From: Enoplolaimus lenunculus
Lineage: Eukaryota > Nematoda > Enoplea > Enoplida > Thoracostomopsidae
DNA length: 64,000 bases
Direction of reading: 5' to 3'
Assembly: GCA_030248215.1 (NCBI GenBank)
Contig: JASANG010000396.1
Location: 1 to 64,000 of the forward strand
Made by a program: the position numbers and the translations under genes. The notes beneath the pieces are model-generated. The model worked only from the letters and a program-made list of their open reading frames with translations. It had not been told where the DNA came from and did no database searches. The stretch's first letter is position 1. The number at the start of each line of letters is the position of its first letter. Of this stretch, positions 35,501-49,433 are shown in pieces.

Positions 35501-38500
35501 ACAGGTTCCTATCAAGATGAGCTGCTAGAATATAGATTGAGACAGAAATTCTTGTATTTCTTCAAAAATTTGTATCATGTTCAGTTTATTGCTATAAAAT
35601 TTCCGGGTCCGGTTAGACCCGAAAAGAAATCGGGGTCTGGATTTACATTTGTAAAAATTCTGGTTAACGGTTTTTCTTCTAGAAAAATCCGGTCCAGGTA
35701 TTATATTGAGATGCTGCAGCTCTACTACTAATAAACCAATACTTTCTAAGTAAACAGTACGACAACCCAGAGTGCAACTGAATATCATGTCATGTTAATG
35801 TATTCGGCTTAGACTCCGGTATTTTTGGTACGCAAACGGTGGTCGCACCCTGACAACCCCATCCACCTAAACACCGGCTATCTGTACGTACTTCACAAGT
35901 AGAGCAATGCCACGTCGCGTCTGAACTTTTGCAATTGTTGCACGTGTAATCGAATCGATCAGGACCTTGTGTATGCAATTCGTAGCACAAGCACAGCGTT
36001 GACCAGCGTGCGCGACGCAACGACGAAAATTCCCAATGCTTTTCGCGTGCGGTCGACAAAAAGTTATCGCGACCGTCCATCAGTTCACATGCCAACAATG
36101 CATCCGGATCGCGGATGTCAGGCAGCGAGTGTTCGGCTTGATGTGAGTGAAGACGGATTACGAAAAATACCTGTGTAAAACAAGACAAAAACAAATAGAG
36201 GGATGATGTGGGTACTGTGAAAAAACACAATACTATTTTGATTATTATAAAACAATAGGACAAAAACAAAAATAATGGATTATCAGGGATAACTATTTTG
36301 GTTATTTTTTGTCAAAGGATCACCGCTGGTTTTCAATTGAAAAAACTTTTGGTTTCACAAACTCGCACTACACTAGGGTTAACGCTTGCTGCATTCGAAA
36401 ATCAATTAAAATTCATTACCTCTCAGTATCATGTTTCAAAAATTTATCAGTTATATTACATATATGTTTGTTGTACTTTCTAACACGCAGGCCGACATAA
36501 ACGATGTTTGCATTTAGTTTGTATGTGATGTGCAGGGATGAGAGTCTCGGTCTCGGCAAGTCTCGGGATTTGGCAGGTCTCGGTCTCGGTTTTTGAGTCT
36601 CGGTGGTTTGGAACCGAGACCGGAAGTCGAGAATTTAGCAAATGCCGGTGAACCTATACAAAGTCGAAGTTAATCACAGGTCAACCGTTAGCTATGTCAA
36701 TTGCCAATAGTCAACACTAGTTTAAAAGTTTGTAGCAGAAAGACGCAAACTAAGTGTGCACCTTTGCAAGATGCATACTCCATGTTGCGAGATGAAAACA
36801 TTTCGCAAGTTAAAATTTAATTTTAGGATTTAAAAGCCTACTAAAAATCTACTCGGGGTAGTCGTGGTTAAAAATTGAGCGCATTAGCTTGGTGGCAAAC
36901 CAATCACACAAGCTTTCCGTGGATCGCAGCTTTAGCGCGCAAGTACTTATGCATTTCGCCAAGTCGCACTGATAATGAGCGACTATGGAGTACGGCGACT
37001 TGGTTATACAGCGACTTGAGAAACAGAATGACGCCTAAACGATTGTCAAAAATCCTTTTTTGAAAGGAAATCCAAAACAGTTTGACTCAGTTGTTTCATG
37101 ACAAATAATAGTGTTTTATTGTTATGCACAGGGTTCTAACACAACAGGAACAATATTAGCCGGTAACAGCAACAGGAACAGCATTTAAACTTTTCGTCGG
37201 AAGAAAAGGAACGTGAACCGGCATTTATGAAGATTCACCACCAAAGTACTGCAGGTAAATGTAGCCACAAACGAATTTTAGTGGAACCATGGTGCATACT
37301 TGAATTTCAGTATGGCTGTGATGTCTGCTGAATAAAATTTCGCTGTGAATCTGTAAATTTTCATGGTTTCGCAATATTTACGAGTAGATAGAGATTAAGA
37401 AAATTACAAAAAACCTTAAAAACCGCAAAAAACCTTCAAAAAAAATTAAAAAATTTACTTTAAAAATTCAAACTTTTTCGGTAATGATCAAAAATTGACC
37501 GAGCTTCACCGGTCTCGGTTGTCGGGTCTCGGTCTCGGTCTCAGTTTTTTACCGAAACCGCCCATCCCTGGTGATGTGTGTGGCTTGGTGTTAACCCTAC
37601 CCTAACACGCGATGAAAAATCAGTTTTCTACTGACCTCTTTATGCTTTTCCATTGTGGTATAGATCTTGTCGATCAGCTCATCGCCTGAATTGCCAGCGC
37701 CTGGTTTTTTAGCCTTAGATTTTGGTCCTGAACTTTTGCTCTTTTGATTCTTTTTCTTTTGCACTTTTGCCACTTTTTTCTTGCCTTTCATATTGCCATT
37801 CTATCAATGCATAAAACATTGCGTCAAAAATACGTAAAAAATGCAAACTGCTATTCTTAAATTTGCAAACGGACCTCTACAAATACTAATAATGAATAAA
37901 CCAGCTGTTTTTTTCCATTATTTCCTAGTCTTACCGCCAACATATCTATCTACTTTCTCCAACCTCATCCGTCTACTGTAATAGACATACCGGATCATCA
38001 GGATCAACCGAATTAGATGCATTCGTATCGTCCGGACCATCACCGCTGCCAGTACCATCCACACCGCTGCCGCAACTGCCACCGCCCTTACCGCCCGAGC
38101 TTCCGCCTCCGTTCAGGGACGAGCCTCCGGCAGCAGCCGCGGCAGCTGCGGCCGCCGCCGCTGCTGCTTCAGCGGCCGCTGCGGCTTCCTCTTCACGCTT
38201 GCGTTCTTGCTCTTTTGCGTCCAATTCGCGAATCGAATCTTCCATAACGTTCGGCCAAAAATCACCTTCGAAATACGGCAGCTGTGACGCCGATTGGATG
38301 TGATCTTCTTGCGCTTGTTTGTGAATATCCTGTAAGAATGATACACATAGATACAAACAAAACTTGTGAAACCGCCTTACCTAATTCCTTACATTTAAAC
38401 CAGTCGTAGTGGGACTACATTTATTGAGCGAAACTCGAACGCACATACGCACCCAAAACCCTTTAATGCTGAAATTAGATTGCTTGTAACTGTAATAATT

Positions 38501-41500
38501 AGTGAAATAATGTAGAAGTCCTAATTTAGGCTTAATTAATTAAGCAAATTAGCTTGTAGCTAATAAATGGCTTAAAAGTTTAAAAACCCAATATGAGGTA
38601 ACACTGGAGATATGCCGATTAATCGGCATCGGCTTCGGTAATAATCGGCAGTTTTCGTGAGTATCGGCATCGACGCTGCAAAAAAATTGCCGATTCTTTG
38701 CCGATACTTTTTGCACATAACAGTCAGTTTGGATGTTACCGTTCGTCTAAAATTATAATCATTTATGATGGTTAGGGTTTAAGTCTTTATATAATGATGT
38801 AATGTAGTACCCTATCTGTTTATTAAGCATGGTGTACTAAAGTTGGAATCAGCATCAAATCCGGTATTCAGCAACTTCACATCCTGCTACAGTCTAGTTG
38901 AATTGTGAAGCATATAGCTAGTACTGATCTTACATTGAAGTCCATAACAATGCCCTCGGCAACGCCTTTGTGAAGCATGTTTTTGTACCATTCTTGGAGA
39001 CGTTTCGGCTTGGGAATTTTTTGTTCAGGAGGATGGCAATGAAAAATATAATCGTCACCTTCGCTTGGTGGACACGCCCAAATATGAGCCAAAACAAACC
39101 TGCAACACGACATACATATAATTAACTCTAACACGTTAGATTATTTTATTGTTTGCTTCAAAGCCATAATATAACCGTGTCTTTGGCTGCATTTCTGAAA
39201 TCTTACTGAAGTATACTATACATTTAAGTAAAGCTGAAGTACGTATTTACTAAAGTCGTCAAGCTAAGTAAATACTTAACATTTTGAACAAAAACACATG
39301 GCAGTTTTAAGGTTGTGCGAACAGAAAGACGCTAATGTTTTGTTTTATAATATAAAAGTCCCTATGGTCTAACCACAACTACAGCAATGTTACTCTGATG
39401 ACAGTAAGACTGTAAAACACGTTTTTGGGAAGCCCACCAGGCTGTAAACGCCTTAAATTAGTAAAATAAGAAAATTCTAGTTTGACAATTCTGTATTCCC
39501 GCTGTCCAACAAAAATTGCTCAATTATATGCTTAATATATAAATTTCATCCAATTTTAGTTTTCGCTGTTGTGGGAAGTGCGAATACGCTGAGATCTATT
39601 TCAGCATCGTTTCTTTGTCGGCACCACCTTTAATACGTAATCACAGTACTAGTATATAGGATTCAACTTTTCAGCATAACAAACATTAGCATACCCAAGC
39701 TGTTTGACGTATTCTAAATAACCCAATAACATTTCGTGATATACCGCTGTTCTGAGCTCTTTTGGATGGAAGAAATAGACACTGTCGAGGTATGCAATGT
39801 AAACGCGCCTAAAATTAATAAACACATTCTAGAAACTAGGCCGACCGTGGTATAACCACACCCTGTCGTAGTTGCGATTTTCATGCCGGATATTAACAAT
39901 TCCCATTTGGGCCATTCATAGCACTTAGCAGGTCTCCAATAGGAACTTAATTTTGCACGAACAGGAACAGAAATTCAATTTCATTGCAGGAACCGGAACA
40001 GGATTTTGAAATAATTTTCATTACCGAATTCCTGTTGGGCGTTTTAGAGAAAAAGTCAAAAATGGTTTAAACAAATTTTCAGCTATTTCATCATCAAGTT
40101 TTGCGAAAATACAACAGAAACAGTTTATTAACAAAATTAAAGTAATTGGAAGAAACGCTCATGTCGAAATAACAATTTTTAAACACAGGTTCCAATGTTT
40201 GAATGATCAGGCATAATCAGCCACAAAACCGTAAAAATTCCGGTTCCTGCAAAGATATCCGGTTGAACACTGGCACTTGGTCACGCCCAGTCGTTCAAAA
40301 CCTGCCATCTATATTATAACGTTTCGCCTTGTCAGTTGAGCTCGGCGAATCAATACCCCTATAACTTTGCGGTTCTCGGAATATACGGCTGCTTCTAGAG
40401 CACAACAAACGGCCGAACGACGTGGAATGTTACCTGCGGTTAGGCTGTGGCGCGTCAGATCCGTACTCTTGCACATGAAGGCCAAAAAAGCAAACTTCGT
40501 GACCGCTAATTTCTTCAAACGCAAAAATCGCTTTCGTACGATACGGGAATTTGAGCGGCAATTCGCCATTGTCACAAAAACTACAACGGTTAATGCGTTG
40601 CGTTAAGACATATTATAATCAGAAAATCTTTAACTTCGCACTAATACCTACCCGTGCAGTACGTTAAGTTTGTAACGTGATCGACAAGATTTATCTCAGT
40701 TTGTGCTCTTCGATCGTTGTCATTCGGTGTTATTCAATAGACAGACAAAATTGATGGCTCACAATTCCAATTTTATTCCTCTCGTACCATCTTGGTTTTA
40801 ACATGCAATGAAAAGCTGACTGCTGAAAGCGCTTACCGTGACCGCATTCCGCCTTTAACCTCGACTTCTTTGTCTGAGCTCGACAAGACCCGAATGCTGA
40901 CGTCACCCGCTTCTCGTGCACCTTTCGACAGCAAGAATTTGTTCACTCGAGTCTCAAGGTGCTGCGATAGCTTGCATTGTGGCAATTCTAAACCGTTACA
41001 TATTGCAAGCAACAATAAGAATGGTGCGATACTTTTAAAATTTTTAAAAATTTCCGGCAGGGTGCAGCCGGAATTGTGATTCAAAACGATGTCCGATTCC
41101 GATTGCGTAATTAATCGATATCTATTTAATTATTTTCGATGAGTTAACTTACCTATAATTGATTGTAGTTTGACTTTACAGAACCAAAAGGGTCAACAGG
41201 TTATTTGCCGGGGCCTAACCGGGGCCAGTTTTGAGATATAATCTTACATTGACTCGCAGGAAAAACAATCTTATCATGCTTGGTTGCCGTTTTAAAATTG
41301 TGAAAATCACAAGAAATTAGACAGTTATCTTTACGTGTTCTAACTTGGCCCCGGTTGGTACCAGCCCCAGTAAATATTCTGATCCCGGGGCAACTCTACT
41401 TCATATGCAAGACACCACATGTATGGCAAATATAATACAAGCTTATTGCACTCACTTTTGGCAGTGAATCGATTTTCATTCCGTTTAGCTTTTTTGGCTT

Positions 41501-44500
41501 TCAAACAGTTATCACAGACAAAGCTAAAATAAAAATAGCAACAAAACATAGACACAACATAGCTTCAATACATCTAACAAACGCATACGATACTGCATGA
41601 CGCCACAGACAAAGACAAATCTTAAATAGTATACCGCTAGCCTAAAGAATGTTGCAAAGAGTTACAAAGGAACCAATGGAAACCGGAAACGATTGAATTA
41701 CTCATTAACAATGTATATACTATTAGTATGAAAGCTGACTTTGTCTAAAGCGAACAGCTAATACGATATTTTGCAACTAAGAGTTAACACATTGCATTTT
41801 TAGTAAAAATTTTGCACTACGCAATAAACTTAACTCGAAGGTTATCTACTCATGTTTTTGAAGCCCAGTCAGTAACAGAACTTGATGCTATATACATTGA
41901 GCAATATGGAATAACAACAAATTACTTACGTGTGGACAACTTTGTCAAAGTACACAGCGCATATTGTATGCCATTTACGGCCACAATCCGTGCACACAAC
42001 AAAGCTTTCGTACTCGATTTGATCGTTCTTTTTCTTTTCAAATTTAATTTTCGCAATCAAACTGTAAAAAATCACTTGTGTCCAAATTAACAAATAATCC
42101 GTTGTTAGGTATGTAAAAGACAATTATGTTGAACACAACCACGTCAAAACATGGTTGCCAAAACCTGCCAAGCTATTACTACACCACGTGTTAGTTTTGG
42201 TGGAACAGTCGAGAAGAAATGTTCTAGTGATATAGAAAAAATTCTTAACATTTGTTCATTTGAGTCGTTTTCAACTTGATACTTAATCTTATTGTGTACA
42301 ACAGCAACATATAGATAAATAAGTAAAGTACTGCAGTTGCCTGTATGGTGTGATTGGTTAGAAGATTGGTTTAATATTTATTAGACACCTCTCAGGTTCG
42401 ACTCCTTCTTGAGGTCTCAATTTTTCAAAACCGTTTAGTAAAGAGCGTTAAAAGTGTTGAGTTGTACTTGGCGATCGTCGAAGAATGTCATTGCGCGACC
42501 TTCTGACACGCGGTGCTATGCTGATTTCGTGTGGTCTGGTAAACTACTACAGCACTGCACAACCCAACACCGCGACTAACTTTGTTGCGCTATTCGGATC
42601 TTCACTCAAATTGACGTTGTCGCCTTCGATTGCATCAAAACACTTTACACAATACGTATACTTTTCAGACACGGTGACGCCCAAATCTGTCGATCTATAA
42701 TGAACAGAAACTGCTGTCGTTTGCCTATATTGGGATTTTTTGCGATTTTTATAAACTTAGTAGGAAACGGAGTATTACGCCTTTGCGAAACCCCTGGCTA
42801 TTAAGCGAATTTAACAGTAAGATTGTCAAGATAAGATACATCATTCTGCCTGTAGTGTTAACAAACTTTGAAATTCCGCGTTTCAGCTATTAAGCACAGA
42901 GGATACTCTACAGGCTTTTCACTGTGTGGCTGCTGTGAAACTATAACGTGGGTTTTGTTAGAGACATAGCATAAACACACACCGAGACCGACTTCCAATC
43001 ACACACAACTTATCAACTTACTTCTTTTCATAAACATAATACTCGGCATCGCGTGGAATAGTGCACATTGGAAGCGAACCGTAGCAAAATATCGACAATG
43101 GCGTAAAGTGATATTTGCGGCCGCAACAATAGCCCAGACTCACCATCACCGGATCAATTTTCTCAAGGAAATCTTCGGACAACTGAAAAATAATTATATA
43201 TTGTTATACTAATAGGCAGAGCTCTAACTGAATTTCCCTTGCTAGGGATATTACTGTTAAAATTCAGACTCTACTCCATTATGTCGATGTTCCAGCTTTA
43301 CCTGCAGTTAATTATATTCACATCACAATATATACGTACCAAGGTTCCAACAGGAACTAAGTTTTACCGTAACCGGAATTGAATTTTTTGCAGGGAAATA
43401 ACCGAATTACTATTGGACTTGTCTTTGCACCTCGTTCAATTTTGCTAAAAAGTTTTCAAATTCAAAATCAGGTTGTATGATTTTGTAAGATAACAAGCGA
43501 ACCGGTTGCGGAAAAATTCTTCTATACAGTATACAAATAAGCACACAAACCATGCTTCCATTTAATTTTGCTCACCTTTGTACAATACTTGTAGACTTTG
43601 GAATTTTTTCGATTATACAGCCACGCGTTATCGAACATTTGCCACATATCGTCGCAAAATTCCCACGGATTTGTGTACTCGTTCTTTTCAAGTTTATCAC
43701 GAATAGTCGCCAGATCCATTGGATTTTTAACTATTTGAAAATAATCCTGAAGAAAAATTACGTTACGTACATGCATGCGTAATTGCGTACATACACTATA
43801 GAAAATATTTTTCTTTAAAGGCAAATCAAAATCAAAACTTTACTTACATGCACATGGAGTTGTACACCATAATAAAACATATATACAGAATCAGGCAAAC
43901 GGTGGTGCTACGGTTACCCACCTTCGAAACGTTGCACTAACCGGAATATTGAGCAACTCAGGATCGACCGGGATTCTAAACGGCAGCGCTTCGTCTTGAC
44001 GTTCGATGTAAGACCAGACTGGAAGCAACGCAGCGCGTAGCTCATCGGCTGTAAAGACTTTCTTTTCGATTTTAATCGTGACCGCAGCATTGCTGCTCGA
44101 AGAGCTACTGCTCACTGCGTCTTGTTGCGATGATGAGGAAACTACAAAATAACAATAACACCATAAATGTGAACACACACGAAAAACTCGACAATGCTAG
44201 CTAGCCAAAACCGACTATCAACTTTGCACCTCACAAATCACAACCAATGACAATATGAAAAATTTGTTCTGCAAAAATACAATTTTTTCCAATTCGGGGC
44301 GCGACTGAATATTAATTTACCGTATACCAGAATGATCCAAGCCAGTTATTGAATTTTTTACCGGAACGGAATACTGAAAATATTCCTTACCCGATGTTGT
44401 CATGTCATCATACAGCATGTAAAACTGTGCTAGAGTGGCTTATTGTCGGAAAATATACCGTGCCAATATCATCTATATATTTTTCCTCCAGGCAACGACT

Positions 44501-47500
44501 ACAACTCAACAATGCCCTGCCCACTCTCTACAGTCGTTCGTCAAACAATTATAGATGCTGCATACGATCACCAATTGCTTGTAACCCTTGTAATTAGTGA
44601 GATATTGTAAGAACGCCTAATTTAGGCTTATCAATTATGCTTATATGCAAATTATCTATTAGCTAACTACTCAATTATCGGTTTTAGAGGTTTGTAAATA
44701 ATTTATTCAGATTGGTTGCACCCAAAAATTTTCAATAACCCTAATAATTATTGAAATAATTTAAACTCTTAATTTTCCTTTCAACCCCAGAGTACAAAAC
44801 ATAAAACGCTTCACGAAACTCCGAGTTTCGCTTTGCTCAATAAATGAATGAATCTAAATCAAACACATTTAGCAACCATCACACTCACCTTCAGATTTCG
44901 CTGTAGCATTCACAGACGACAATGAGCTAGTATCCATTGGTTCAGTTTTGATCGTGTCTTTAGCCAAAACTGCAGCCCCAGCGAGACCTGTATCAGTAAT
45001 TGGCCCACCGCCCGTTACTGTTGTTGTTGACGTAGGTGATTCAGCTTTGATCATAGTCGAGGACGACGGTGACATCGGTTCTCGTTTAATAATTTTTGTT
45101 GACGTTGTTGTTGTTGTTGCAGCTGCTGTTGATGATGCTACAATTGTGGTTGGTATAGCAGCGCCACTGCAATCACCAGCACGACTTCCAGTAGATGTTA
45201 TACCTGCGGGGACACTTGAAGCAACAGATGGGTCGCTGCGTGACGCGCACACAGCGCCGCCGCATACAGACGTCACGGCACCAATTTCACTGCCGCTATG
45301 CAGTGCCGCCGATTGGTGATAAGCGTTCGAAATATTGTTTGCGGTGTTATTAGATGTAGCAATGTTTTCTGACGAATCGTTTAACACCTGCAAATTCGAA
45401 TACTGAGTAATGTTAAAATACACTACTGATAACAAGATCGTTTCCTACAATCAGCCTCAAGTAAGCGCTAATTCAAAAATTTAGGCACCAAAGAGAAATG
45501 TTACGTCGTTAGAAACCTATAATATGTCAAGTTCAAACAGTTTCGAGACAATACAGAGTCATGTTTGGAAAGCTACTTTTAGTATTTTTTGCATCTAGGT
45601 GCCGTGGTGCCTGGATTAGCGAAAAATAAACATTGTACTCAAGCATGTATTCGAGTAGTTTTTGTTTCACATCCGGCCCCGGTTGCGGCACTATTTGTTG
45701 CCGTCCGGCTCCGCTATTTTTCGCCTCCGGTTGTACCGTAGTGTCGCGACAATGTCGCTCTTACCCCAGATGAATGCTGAATCTGAGCGCCGAATCCACC
45801 GCCGCCTGCAATTGTTTGATGATGATATCCAGGACGCAGCATAACTCCACACGTCGCGCTTTGTTGTTGCTGCTGCAGTTGTATGCCGACTGAACCTTGC
45901 GCCGTGTTCGATACTAAGCTACCAGGCGTCGCCGACAATCCTGTGGGTGGGACCGGTCCTCCGGGTCCGCTTACAAGCTGACCATGTCCGCCATATTGTT
46001 GCTGTTGTTGTGCTGCGGGCATTCCAGTTGGAGGACACATTGTATGTTGCTGTTGATGATGATATGTTGCTTGTTGTGATGCGGCACTATTGACGTCATG
46101 TTGAAGCATATCGTATCCACTAACGGACTGAGTTGAATGCATTCGATTCATTGGCGCTATACCTGTTGCCGGCGTGCTATTCAGGTCGAATCCATCTGTA
46201 TAAAAACAAAAACTTCAGAAAAAACAACAACAACAACAACAACAAGTGCTCTGCTCGAATCGATCACCGCCTTGTCGTGGGTCGAGCGGCTCCTGCCTCG
46301 CAGGTCCAAATGGTGGTCTACTTCCCCGATGCAACGAGACAATCACCATCTCCGCGCATGTGACAGGATCGCTCCTGTCAACGATCAGCCTTGATCGCGG
46401 GGCCAAACAACAACAACAACAACAACAACAACAAGTGCTCAACAATTTGTTCTTGGCATTAAAAATTTCATTATGCCTCTTTCAAAGATAATGAAACTAA
46501 TTTTATGAAACAGAAACATTAAATTATTTTGTCGGAATAAGAACAAGAAACTGACAATATTCGGCGCCCTTTTAAAAAACCAGCAAAAAGTGTTTCATGG
46601 CACATTTCCAGCTACTACATCGTTTAGCTAAATATATATTAAAAAGCCGCGCATCACATTATTAATTTATCACCTTAGCAAAAAAGATTTATAGTTACAA
46701 AACCAAAAAATATTCAATTCAAGATAACAAATATTTTTCAAATAACGACAAAAATTTCAACGTTTATATACATAAACGATTATGAATAATGCCGCAAAAA
46801 ACAATAAAAATAATGGTTCTTCCGTCGTTAAGTGCTGTACAAGAACATGACAAGCATAGCAAGTTATATGTACTCTAACGTATGGCTCAAAAACCAGACC
46901 AAATACGAATATGCATTGCTATGGTTAGCTACAACATTCAGTTCATTATAACTACCTCCTGAATTATGCTGGTCACCAATTTTACCGCCAACTATGCCAG
47001 AATTGTTCACCAGCCCTCCAGTATTTCCACCTCCACCGCCTCCTGCGTTGTTATTGTTGTTCGAACTGTTGTTGTTGTTAGCAGCCAAACGCATCTTTTT
47101 GCGTTCTTGAAGCTCTTTTTGAATTTTGTAAATTTTTTCGGCCAGAAAATGATAGTATTGGTCCTAAAAATAACAACAGCGTATCTGTACTAATGCGTAA
47201 ACACATACACTTGAAATATGCACATTTTTGCATCACGATGCGCGTAAATCTATAGCTACATGATGTTCGGAAACGGTTTTCGAAAGCTGCTTGAAGCATG
47301 TGCAAATTGCAGGCGGATATTGCCAAAACAAACTCGTAACTGCAATCAGTGTTAGTGCCAAGCGCAAAAGTTCCGTTGATAGCAAAAATTATTCTTCTAA
47401 TGAACCAGAAATGCAACAGGGATTTAATTTCTTTGAAGAAACCGGAACAGGATCAGGCACCGGAATTTGGAATAACTTTCATTACAGAGGATTACATTTG

Positions 47501-49402
47501 GACTTTTTAGAAAACTTGTCAATAAATGGTTTAAGCTAATTTTCTGCTTTTCATCACCAAGTGTTGCAAAAACGCATCAGAAACAGTTTTATTAAGAAAA
47601 GCAGTTGCAACTTGCAAAAACGTATCAGAAACAGTTTTATTAACAAAAGCAGTTGCAACTTGCAAAAACACTCATGTGACACGAACAGTAATTTGATTTC
47701 TGCAGGAATTCCGGCCGGAACAGGAATTTCTGTTGAACCCTGCAACTCACCCTTGCGTCTGCTTGTTCGAACATTTCTTTTTCGACTTTGCGTGCAAACA
47801 AAATCAAATCTCTAATGCGACGGTCTTGTTCAGCAGCAGGATCTGGGGCCGGAAAAATAGCTTTGACCAGCTTCGTTACTAAATGATTACGAAGATCGGG
47901 TGTTACCTAAAGTTTATATATACGTATATATATATATACAAAAAAAACGATAATACATGCAAAAATAAGCTTACAATAAGAGTATGAAAAACGAAAAATA
48001 ACGTTTTTCGATGCCAAGTAGCTAACTTACATGCAACACATTAACTGTGGCCGTGTGTATGTCCGAAAATAGCGAAAATTTCAGCATATAAATATATAAA
48101 TGGATTTCAGAATTGAAGCTTTGCCACGAAATTCAATGTAAAACTACATAAACATCTTGTCCGATTCGTTCATCACAACGTCTCCCGATTATGTCACGTC
48201 CAAACTCAATATTTTATACAATTCGATATTTAAGGTGCGAAATTACCACGCGTCAAATGATATATAATTTGTCCAAGTTTTCAAAAGCCGGCTAAGAGTG
48301 GGATAACCTATCATTTAGAAAAAAATGATTTTTTTCATTTTTCATTTTTTCGGGAAAAAACGAAAAAAATTCATTTTTTCTCGTCATAATTTTTTCGGAA
48401 TAAACAACCCTGCTTCTACAATTTCACCGATCCGGAATATGAACCAATTGCTATTTTACCGATTCCAAAACAGAACATTGAACTTGAAAAACTTAATACA
48501 CACAAAAATAATAAATAATATTACCTAAAACGGTATCCAGATGACTTATTTTATGCAGACAATAAAACATGTGAATTTTGATATATCCAAACACTAACTC
48601 ATTGAAATGCAGAATGAGGTCCAAAACAATAAGTGCCAAAGGCTTTGAATAATGGTTCCTTCTGTTCGACCTCAATTTCAAAAGCCTAAACAGGTGTTTT
48701 CCAATCTTTCTGATCTCGGGGTTTTCAAAACCGGTCACGAATCCTCAATTTTTGGCGAATGTGAAGTCGAATCCGAACAATTGTTGCCAGCCTGGTTTTG
48801 ACCTCTAAAAGCCATTTTATCCATCGCAGAACACACTTTATATTTTGATTATCAAGTCATACGTATTAGTAACGTACGAAATATCTGTTTGTCAATCAAC
48901 GTTCGGACGTTATTCACAGTCAAGCTGTCACTAACCTGTCGATGCCATTCTTTTTCGACAGCAGGTCCTTCCGGCGGCGGAAACGACGTCACATACCGTT
49001 GAAATGCGTTATTGCCGGCGCCACCACCATCCATTCCACCTTGTGCCCCGGCTACTGTGTTTATACCTACTTGCTGTTGTTGTGATGGCGCACTGCCACC
49101 GTTTGGATGCGGATCAGGTGGAGGCGCTTGTTGTAAACCCTCTGTATCGTTCATATCGACACCAACGCGATTTGATTGTTGTTGTTGTTGTCCTCCAACA
49201 GCAACCATATGCTGAAGCGGCGGACGTCCAGTACCGGCGCCGGCACAATTATCTTGCAGTTGCATTGGTTGCGGGCCTCCACCGCCGACGCTGGCATTAA
49301 ACCTTGGTCCATGAGGCCCGCGCATCGGATGACTACCACCAGGCCCTAGTGGGCCTGAACCGGCAGTGTGGTGCATTGAGATTAACTGTTGTTGTTGTTG
49401 TT

Positions 49403-49433
<31 letters not shown>

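Noticed and set aside
42339-42416. tRNA-like sequence with a GGTTCGACTCC box B
   Set aside because: Box B is good but the D arm and acceptor pairing are weak; it lies in a CBP intron and may be a SINE piece, too uncertain to list.
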